Positions 57,288 through 64,000 of a DNA stretch of 64,000 bases are shown piece after piece (within the stretch, counting starts at the first letter, position 1; each line of letters begins with the position of its first letter). The position numbers and the translations under genes were made by a program. Below the pieces are notes generated by a model that saw nothing but the letters and a program-made list of their open reading frames with translations, did not search any database and was not told the origin of the DNA. The stretch is from Onchidella celtica (taxonomy: Eukaryota > Mollusca > Gastropoda > Systellommatophora > Onchidiidae): the NCBI GenBank assembly GCA_963931925.1, contig OZ007570.1, positions 36,097,035 to 36,161,034 on the forward strand. The letters run 5' to 3'.

Positions 57288-60200
57288 ATGTCAGAGGCTA
57301 TTGGAAGGCTTGGCCAGGAAGCAGACGCCTTGGAGCTCACTGGGAAGGAGAGACAGGACTACATCCGTGAAGGCCTAAGGGAGGAAAGAGAGAGGCAAAA
57401 GCGCATGGAGCAACTGAAGATAGAGGCTCAACGAGAGGCTCAAGAGAAGGAGGCTCAACGACAGGCTCATGAGAAGGAGGCTCAACGACAGGCTCATGAG
57501 AAGGAGGCTCAACGACAGGCTCAGGAGAGGGAGGCGGAACGACAGGCTCAGCTGCAAAGAGAAAAGATGAACCACGAGCTGGAGATGGAGAGGATCCGCC
57601 ATCAGCGTGGAGGCGAGTCGACGCAGGGGACCAGCGACCACGCCAGTTCCAAGAGACCCAAGCTACCTGCATTTCAGGATGGGAAGGACGACCTTGATAG
57701 CTGGCTTCTTCGTTTTGAGAGGTTTGCCGAGACAGCGGACTGGCCCAGATCCACCTGGACGACATCACTGTCTGCCCTGCTGACTGGGAGAGCTCTGGAG
57801 TGCTTCTGTCGATTGCCGATTGATGAGGCCAAGGACTACGACAAAGTCAAGGAAGCTTTACAGAAGAGGTATAACCTGTCAGAGGACGGTTACAGACTCA
57901 TGTTCAGACAAGGTAAGCCTGAAGATGGAGAAGATGTCGGGATGTTTCTTACTAGGATCAAGACTTACCTAGAGAGGTGGATAAAGCTATCGAAGACGGA
58001 GAAGACCTACGAAGGAGTGAGGGACCTGTTTGTTAGAGAGCAGTTCATGGATGTTTGCCCACCAGACCTTGCGACCCATGTGAGGGAGAGGAAGCCAAAG
58101 ACGCTACAGGACGTCGCAGACTCAGCGGAGGCGTTCCTGGTAGCGAGGAACCGGACACTCAGAGGGAGCGCCAGACTGCAAAGCCGGCCAGTGCGACAGA
58201 GTCCCAACGGAGACAGAAGCCCACAGGTCTGCCATAGGTGCCAGAGGCCGGGACATAAGGCGACGGAGTGTCGTACCAAGATAAACGACAAAGGTGAGTT
58301 GAAATGTTACCTTTGTGGAAAGCCAGGCCACGTTCGGAGAATGTGTCCAGCCCAGAAGGATACGGGGCGAGGCAAGCCGAACAAGGCGGCGGCGGCCGTA
58401 ATTATAGCGGCGGACGAGTCGTCGAGACAGGATGCGACGACGGCTGACACCAGCATCAACGTTCAAGCGGTAATGAAGGACGGGAAGCTCCAGTTAGCGG
58501 TGCCTGTTACGTGCGGAGGATGCAGTGACGGAAGGACCGTGGAGAAGCTGAAGTTACCAGTGATGAAGGGCTTGATTGGAAATAGAGCAGTAGACGTCCT
58601 AAGAGATACCGGCTGTGAAGGTGTAGTGGTGCGGCGATCACTGGTGGACGACGGACAGCTCACCGGTGGGAAGAAACTTATCGCGAGGATCGATAACTCC
58701 TTGCTAGCGGCGGAGGAAGCCATCATCGACGTGAGAATGCCTTACCTGACGGGCAGAGTGACGGCACTGTGTCTCCCGGAGACCATCTGCGACCTAGTAG
58801 TCGGGAACGTGGACGGAGCGAAGGACCCGTACGACCCTGATACTGAGGTGATGGTAGGAGCGGTGACCACGAGGGCCCAGGAGAAGAGGAAGGACCAGTC
58901 TACGTCGCTGAGGGTGCCGAGGGCAGAACGGCACGCGGGAGTGGATAGGAAGGAACTCATCCGACTCCAGGAAGAAGACGAAGACCTCAAGAAGTTGGGG
59001 CAGAAGAAAATTCCGACCAACAGAGGCAACAAGTCCGTACACTTCGAGAGACACGGAGGTGTACTGTACCGGATTTATAGGGACATAAGACAGGCTACGA
59101 TTACAAGACAAGTGGTACTACCCGAGAAACTGAGGGAGTATGTACTGAGCGTTGCCCATGATTCTATCGTCGGAGGACATCTCGGCGTGAAGAAAACGAA
59201 GGACAGGGTGATGAGCAACTTTTACTGGCCTGGTATCGAAGGTGACGTCGCGAGATACTGCCGCTCAGGTGACATCTGCCAGAGGACAGTGAACAAGGGA
59301 ACGACTCCTAAGGTGCATTTGCAGAGTATGCCAGTGGTAGACATCCCATTTAGGAGAGTGGCCGTGGACCTGGTAGGACCTATTGATCCCCCAAGTGAAG
59401 GCGGACATCGGTATATCCTGGTATACGTAGACTACGCTACTCGTTACCCTGAAGCGACCCCCTTGAAGAAGATTGACGCGGAGACAGTAGCAGAAGCCTT
59501 AGTAAATATCTACAGCCGTTTGGGTGTGCCCGAGGAGATCTTATCTGATCAAGGGACTCAATTCATGTCGGACGTCATGAAAGAAACGAACAGATTACTG
59601 GGAATTCGACAGTCGACCACCACAGTCTACCACCCTATGTGCAACGGGCTGGTGGAGCGATTTAACGGCACACTGAAGAAGACCTTGAGGCGACTGTGCG
59701 CGGAGCAACCTAAGCAGTGGCACCGATACATTAACCCGCTGCTCTTCGCGTATCGTGAAGTTCCCCAAGAATCGACAAAGTTCGCCCCATTCAAGTTACT
59801 GTATGGAAGAACGGTGAGAGGACCGATGCACATCTTGCGAAAATTATGGACCAAGGACGTAGAGGAGCCGGAGACAAAGACCAGTTACCAGTACGTCATG
59901 GAACTACGCGAGCGGCTGGAGGACACGTGGAAGTTAGCGACGGAAGAGCTCTCAAAGGCACAAGGTAGACAGAAAACCTACTACGACCGGAAGGCTCGAG
60001 AGAGGAAGTTCCGCCCTGGCGACAAAGTTTTAGTACTGCTGCCGACAAACGCTAACAAGCTCCTAGTCCAGTGGAAGGGACCATACAAAGTAGTCTCGGT
60101 TGTCGGTGTCAACGACTACAAAGTCAAGATGGGTGTGAAAGAGAAGACATTGCACGCTAACCTTCTCAAGAGGTATATCCCCAGGACTACACCAGCGACG

Positions 60201-61463
60201 ACGCAAGCAGCGGCGGGGGCAATGGGACCGGCATCTGTCGTGGCCGAGGTGTGTGAGATGAACGACGGCAGGAGCGACACCACACCTGGAGATGTCGACG
60301 CTATGAAGGACGACGACGGTGATGGTGCTGGGACTGTGCTGGCAGAGGACGACGTGATGGACGAGAGTCAACCTGTGGAGTCAGCTGGCATGACAGTCAT
60401 CGAGGACGGCGACCTGGAAGGCGACAACGGTGGAATGACGGAGGACCTTGCCGACCTAGGGAGCTGGGACCAGAAGGAAGGCTACGAAGATGTCCAATAT
60501 GGAACGCAGCTGACGCTGGAACACCGTCAACAACTCGGCGACGTGGTGAAGGAGTATCAACGCATCTTCACCAATCTCCCCGGATGCTTCCAGTTAGGCG
60601 AACATTGTATCGACCTGACCTCAGAGGTACCTGTTCGGCAACGACCATACCCGGTGCCCTATGCTATGCGCGACTCCTTGAAGGAGGAGCTCAGCACCAT
60701 GGAAAGGTTGGGCATCATACGCAGGAGCTCGTCAGCGTATGCTTCACCGGTTGTTGTCGTCAAGAAGAAGGATGGATCCAACCGAGTCTGCATCGATTAC
60801 AGGAGGCTGAACAAGATCACTGTGTTCGACCCTCATCCGACAGCAGCCCCATCGGAAGTGTTCCAGAGTCTGTCGAGAGGAAGAATATTCTCTCGGATCG
60901 ACTTGAGCAAGGGATACTGGCAAGTGCGAGTCCGGGAACAAGACATTCCCAAGACAGCATTCGTCACCATGGGCGAACACTATGAATTCACCCGGATGCC
61001 CTTCGGGATGATGAACTCAGGAGCTACACTGAACAGGATCGTGAAGCCATTGATCCAGGGACTGAACAATGTGACAGCGAATGTGGACGACCTGCTGATC
61101 CATACAGAGACATTCGACGAGCATGTGAAGGCTCTCAAGGAATTGCTGCAGAGGATGGACCAAGCTGGATTAACTGCAAGACCATCCAAGTGCCTGATTG
61201 GAACGTCTGAAGTGGACTTTGTTGGACACTCAGTGGGAAAGGGTATGATTGGCTTGTTAGAAGAAAATGTGTGTAAGGTGCGGGATGCACCCAGACCCAC
61301 CACTAAAAAGGAAGTGAAAGCATTTTTAGGACTGGTGGGATATTACCAAGAATTTGTACCTAACTTTGCAGCGATTGCAGCACCACTGTCTGATTTGCTT
61401 AGAAAGGGTCAGCCCAACGTAGTTCAATGGGAGAAGTGCAGGAGAAAGCGTACACTTCTTTGA
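57288..61463 (+). CDS. gag-protease-integrase-RT polyprotein of Gmr1-type element
   Basis: One 1391-codon frame. Residues 25-105: a charged coiled coil with EAQRQAHEK repeats. About 125-290: a capsid-like gag region. CCHC knuckles at 315-328 and 340-353 (CHRCQRPGHKATEC, CYLCGKPGHVRRMC). Protease RDTGC at about 439-443. Integrase: His of the zinc domain at about 624, Asp 694 (VAVDLVG), Asp 754 (LSDQGTQF), Glu 790 (GLVERFN), D-D-35-E spacing, then a GPY-type module near 927-965. An acidic linker follows, then RT from about 1104, with NVDD at 1265-1268 where Y-x-D-D is usual. In the zinc domain the expected CxxC reads SGDIC, with Gly for the first Cys. It ends out of frame at CRRKRTLL. Confidence 0.93.
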   Translation: MSEAIGRLGQEADALELTGKERQDYIREGLREERERQKRMEQLKIEAQREAQEKEAQRQAHEKEAQRQAHEKEAQRQAQEREAERQAQLQREKMNHELEMERIRHQRGGESTQGTSDHASSKRPKLPAFQDGKDDLDSWLLRFERFAETADWPRSTWTTSLSALLTGRALECFCRLPIDEAKDYDKVKEALQKRYNLSEDGYRLMFRQGKPEDGEDVGMFLTRIKTYLERWIKLSKTEKTYEGVRDLFVREQFMDVCPPDLATHVRERKPKTLQDVADSAEAFLVARNRTLRGSARLQSRPVRQSPNGDRSPQVCHRCQRPGHKATECRTKINDKGELKCYLCGKPGHVRRMCPAQKDTGRGKPNKAAAAVIIAADESSRQDATTADTSINVQAVMKDGKLQLAVPVTCGGCSDGRTVEKLKLPVMKGLIGNRAVDVLRDTGCEGVVVRRSLVDDGQLTGGKKLIARIDNSLLAAEEAIIDVRMPYLTGRVTALCLPETICDLVVGNVDGAKDPYDPDTEVMVGAVTTRAQEKRKDQSTSLRVPRAERHAGVDRKELIRLQEEDEDLKKLGQKKIPTNRGNKSVHFERHGGVLYRIYRDIRQATITRQVVLPEKLREYVLSVAHDSIVGGHLGVKKTKDRVMSNFYWPGIEGDVARYCRSGDICQRTVNKGTTPKVHLQSMPVVDIPFRRVAVDLVGPIDPPSEGGHRYILVYVDYATRYPEATPLKKIDAETVAEALVNIYSRLGVPEEILSDQGTQFMSDVMKETNRLLGIRQSTTTVYHPMCNGLVERFNGTLKKTLRRLCAEQPKQWHRYINPLLFAYREVPQESTKFAPFKLLYGRTVRGPMHILRKLWTKDVEEPETKTSYQYVMELRERLEDTWKLATEELSKAQGRQKTYYDRKARERKFRPGDKVLVLLPTNANKLLVQWKGPYKVVSVVGVNDYKVKMGVKEKTLHANLLKRYIPRTTPATTQAAAGAMGPASVVAEVCEMNDGRSDTTPGDVDAMKDDDGDGAGTVLAEDDVMDESQPVESAGMTVIEDGDLEGDNGGMTEDLADLGSWDQKEGYEDVQYGTQLTLEHRQQLGDVVKEYQRIFTNLPGCFQLGEHCIDLTSEVPVRQRPYPVPYAMRDSLKEELSTMERLGIIRRSSSAYASPVVVVKKKDGSNRVCIDYRRLNKITVFDPHPTAAPSEVFQSLSRGRIFSRIDLSKGYWQVRVREQDIPKTAFVTMGEHYEFTRMPFGMMNSGATLNRIVKPLIQGLNNVTANVDDLLIHTETFDEHVKALKELLQRMDQAGLTARPSKCLIGTSEVDFVGHSVGKGMIGLLEENVCKVRDAPRPTTKKEVKAFLGLVGYYQEFVPNFAAIAAPLSDLLRKGQPNVVQWEKCRRKRTLL
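57424..57540 (+). repeat. 27-bp tandem repeat in gag coiled coil
   Basis: About four units encoding EAQRQAHEK/EAQRQAQER in frame. The last unit is diverged. Confidence 0.85.
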
Positions 61464-61882
61464 AGAATGCCATTGTTTCCAAACCCGTCTTATGTTTGCC
61501 AGATTTTTCAAAAGAATTTGTCTTAGCAACTGATGCATCAGATCGCGGGTTGGGTGCTGCTCTTATGCAGGAATATGAGGGAAAGTTGTATCCTGTGGCA
61601 TATGCCAGTCGTAAGCTATTGCCTCGTGAGACGAAATATTCAGTCTCAGAGCGAGAATGCCTAGCCATCGTTTGGGCGGTAAAGAAGTTTACTTTGTATT
61701 TGTATGGTAAGGAGTTTGTGCTCCAGACTGACCATAGGTCATTAGAGTATTTGAATTCTGCCAGATTTGACAGCCCAAAGCTATTACGATGGAGTCTATT
61801 TTTACAGTCATATCGATTCAGGATTAGGTATGTCAAAGGCAAGGAAAATGTCGGCGCCGACTTCCTAAGTAGAGTGTTTTGA
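61427..61882 (+). CDS. RNase H domain of Gmr1-type element, out of frame with RT
   Basis: 151 codons starting at an ATG that overlaps the end of the upstream frame by 37 bases, shifted by one position. It shows the RNase H set: VLATDASDRGLGAAL, SERECLAIVWAVKKF, LQTDHRSL and GADFLSRVF. Homology passes from frame to frame at the GGG at about 61429-61431, so a lost G is the simple explanation; programmed shifting is possible but unproven. No integrase follows, confirming the domain order. Confidence 0.9.
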   Translation: MGEVQEKAYTSLKNAIVSKPVLCLPDFSKEFVLATDASDRGLGAALMQEYEGKLYPVAYASRKLLPRETKYSVSERECLAIVWAVKKFTLYLYGKEFVLQTDHRSLEYLNSARFDSPKLLRWSLFLQSYRFRIRYVKGKENVGADFLSRVF

Positions 61883-62666
61883 ATAGTACAAGTTCAGTGA
61901 GATGTATTGTAACCCAGAGTTTTGCCTGTTGGATATGTTTCTGGGATGACTGTATTGTACTGTAATGTATATCTGACTGAGTATTGAATTATTGGCCGGC
62001 AGAGAGCCACTATGTATTAGTCATATTTTGATGTTTTCATTATTTGTTACCAATGGGACAATGTAATTTTTGAAGACTGTAACCCAAATGGGAACTGCGA
62101 GCAAGCAGAGATTTTGTACGTTGCATTGATGTAATTTACGAGTGGCCTAAGCTTGGGCAGTATCGGTATTGCTTTGTTATAATTTGTTTGATCTGATAGG
62201 ATGAAGTTAGACCCTGATCAGTGGTCGATATGTGTTGGTATTTTTGCCATTGTATCTATGAGTTTATGCATTTGATTTTTAGGACAATCATTGCTTTGCA
62301 TAACGTTTATGTGCTATGGTTCGTGCACGAAGCATTTTGTACTCGATGGCCATCGTTTCACCATGGTATGATTTTTAATAGTATCATTGACCATCGTTTC
62401 ACCACAGTGGTGGTATTGTATTGTTTATAATAGTAGGTCTACTGTTGACCAGGTTTTGTAATGGTACTGCAATGATATTGTAATGAGATTGTATTAGTGT
62501 TATAAGGATACTATGGTTATTGTATTGTACTTAGGATATTGGGAAGGCACCTAGTACGTTATTAGCAATGTCTATTGTAAGATTGGAAATGATAAGTATT
62601 GTATGATAGTGTAGACGCTTTATGATGTAGATAGTTGAAGAATGTTCAACTTAAATTGGGGAGTTG
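61883..62666 (+). other. noncoding 3' region of Gmr1-type element
   Basis: AT-rich with many TATTGTA motifs (about 61960-62600) and no env-like frame. AAATTGGGGAG just before the 3' LTR is a weak polypurine tract. Confidence 0.7.
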
Positions 62667-63296
62667 TGTAGCGTCCCACTAGTTGAACGATCGATATTTT
62701 TCTTCCCCCTGCATGACGCGTCTCACTCGGCGACTCCCCCCCCCCCCCCCCCCTCTCGCCAGCAAGGCCGGTATTTCCCTTTGATGTCGCTGTGTGGCTT
62801 GTTTGTCTCACTGTAGAAAATCTAGAGCGTCTGGAAGATTCTGCGGTGTCCGAGATTACGCTAGGTCGACCTTGAGTGATGTAATGCTGTGACGTGTCTG
62901 TGTACGATTGGGTGGCCTGTATGTGTCCCGAACGATCTAGGTCTGTCTCGTGCTTATGGGGCGGTAAAGCCGCTTCCTGAACGTTCCTGGACAGAATATA
63001 TATAAGGAGGGCCAGGCGAGCAGTAGGGGGTGCAAATCGTGGGTGAAAATCGTAAGGTGCAAATCGTAGGTGTGTACATCCAGTTGTAGTAGAAGTGTAG
63101 TGCCTTCCCTGATAGGTGTAAGTAACTTGTGGATATCAGCTCGTGTTTACAGTTATTAAAGTTAGTGTTAATTGTTCATCGGATCCTGTTATTTATTTCT
63201 ACAACAGTTCGAGACAGTTTCGTTTTTAAGGGGTAGACGATCAGTTCATCTGACTCTCCCCATCATAACGTGCTGAAATTTGCATCAACTGTTACA
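62667..63296 (+). repeat. 3' LTR of Gmr1-type element
   Basis: Copy of 56551-57176 with four extra C in the C run near 62737-62753. I saw no other difference on reading. Confidence 0.95.
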
Positions 63297-63398
63297 CTCT
63301 TGTTCTTGTTCTCTTTCTTTCTATATTAGTCTGTTCGTCTCTCAGACCGTCTCTCTCCCTCTCTCTCTTTCTCCTCTCCTCCCCTCTCTCCCCCTCTT

Positions 63399-63430
<32 letters not shown>

Positions 63431-63470
63431 CCCCCTCCTCTCTCTCTCTCCCTCTCGGGTTGAATATCTG
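63297..63470. repeat. CT-rich microsatellite right of the LTR element
   Basis: Begins with the CTCTT target duplicate and continues as imperfect (CT)n with a long run at 63394-63424. It is the other half of the CT-rich tract at 56478-56550. Confidence 0.85.
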
Positions 63471-63936
63471 AAATTTATTCCAAGTTTGAAAATCAGAAAC
63501 TAGCAGGCTAAGCAACTGTAATGTGTGTGGTTAGAGAAGGGCTCTTTTCAATCAGATCAGTGTTGATTCAAGGCTTAGTTGGAATAAAAGGCGGGTAAAA
63601 CTTTGGCAGAGCATGAAATGTTAAACAACAGGGATTGGAAAGAGCTGATAAATGGGTTTTTAGTAAAACTGGATGTTTTCTTCATCCATGGCTTTCACAG
63701 ACAGCATTGTGGCGAAAGTATGCCAGCTTGTCTTTTGGCCAAAAATATCGACCAAATTAATTTATGTTTTTAACAGTTAAAGAGGGAGCAAAAAAAGATT
63801 TCTTTTAAGTGGCATGTTTTGTGATTTATGCTGTCTTTAAACCGTCTATTGATGACCTGCGTAAAAATTTTCCGGCTAATCAGCCCTTCTGCCTTTGTGA
63901 CTCGAATGAAGCATTACAAAGACATTGAAATTTTAG

Positions 63937-64000
63937 TGTGTGTGCTCAGAAATTCCTTGAACGGTGTGCTCAGAAATTCCTTGAACGGTGTGCTCACAGT
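63937..64000. repeat. 24-bp tandem repeat at the window edge
   Basis: GTGTGCTCAGAAATTCCTTG plus AACG, two full units and part of a third, cut by the window end. Confidence 0.85.

Larger units (their letters stand above)
56551..63296 (+). mobile_element. young Ty3/gypsy LTR retrotransposon, Gmr1-type (integrase before RT)
   Basis: LTRs of 626 and 630 bp appear identical except for the length of one C run. CTCTT flanks both ends (56546-56550, 63297-63301), a 5-bp target duplication. A tRNA-Pro-type primer site follows the 5' LTR. Domain order is gag, protease, integrase, RT, RNase H. In ordinary Ty3/gypsy elements RT/RNase H precede integrase; the inverted order defines the Gmr1 group. No envelope gene; 784 noncoding bases precede the 3' LTR. 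Integration was recent, but the RT/RNase H junction is frameshifted. Confidence 0.95.

Noticed and set aside
57337..57768. Long minus-strand frames opposite the Gmr1-type polyprotein
   Set aside because: Shadows of the repeat-rich gag coding strand.

Overview
The window is nuclear DNA from an invertebrate animal. It has multi-exon genes with GT/AG introns of 0.4-11 kb, a vertebrate-type cryptochrome, a DUF4140/DUF4139 (F37C4.5-like) gene, abundant CT, CA and ATCT microsatellites, tRNA-derived SINEs and many DNA transposons. A lophotrochozoan, most likely a marine mollusc, fits best. That is an inference from gene content and repeat style, not a demonstrated identity.

Layout. (1) 1-29086, minus strand: a cryptochrome gene. 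Nine coding exons can be joined without a phase error (3303-29086, 449 complete codons). The last FAD-domain residues and the C-terminal tail were not found and probably lie left of the window. Its introns hold a pogo-like DNA transposon (6961-7795), SINEs, a broken Ty3/gypsy element (12050-17027), a piggyBac-type MITE and hAT relics. (2) 29087-38992: intergenic DNA between two genes transcribed away from each other. A CACGTG E-box and an inverted CCAAT box lie just upstream of the cryptochrome start. The rest holds hAT-like and palindromic MITEs, SINE copies and a large ATCT array. (3) 38993 to at least 49452, plus strand: an F37C4.5-like gene. Eight coding exons join perfectly in phase (352 codons). 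The end of its DUF4139 domain is missing and may lie to the right. Its introns hold a piggyBac copy with a transposase N-terminus (42818-43949) and several MITEs. (4) 52785-54643: a hAT relic whose transposase reading frame is split by a 54-bp minisatellite. (5) 56551-63296: a young Ty3/gypsy element with near-identical LTRs, a CTCTT target-site duplication and integrase encoded before reverse transcriptase (Gmr1-type order).

The two host genes are unrelated in function: a circadian repressor/flavoprotein, and a conserved protein of unknown role. Most of the rest is mobile DNA. The strongest oddities are the 79-bp perfect direct repeat flanking the first LTR element, the Gmr1-type pol order with a tRNA-Pro-type primer site in the second, and the minisatellite grown inside a hAT transposase.
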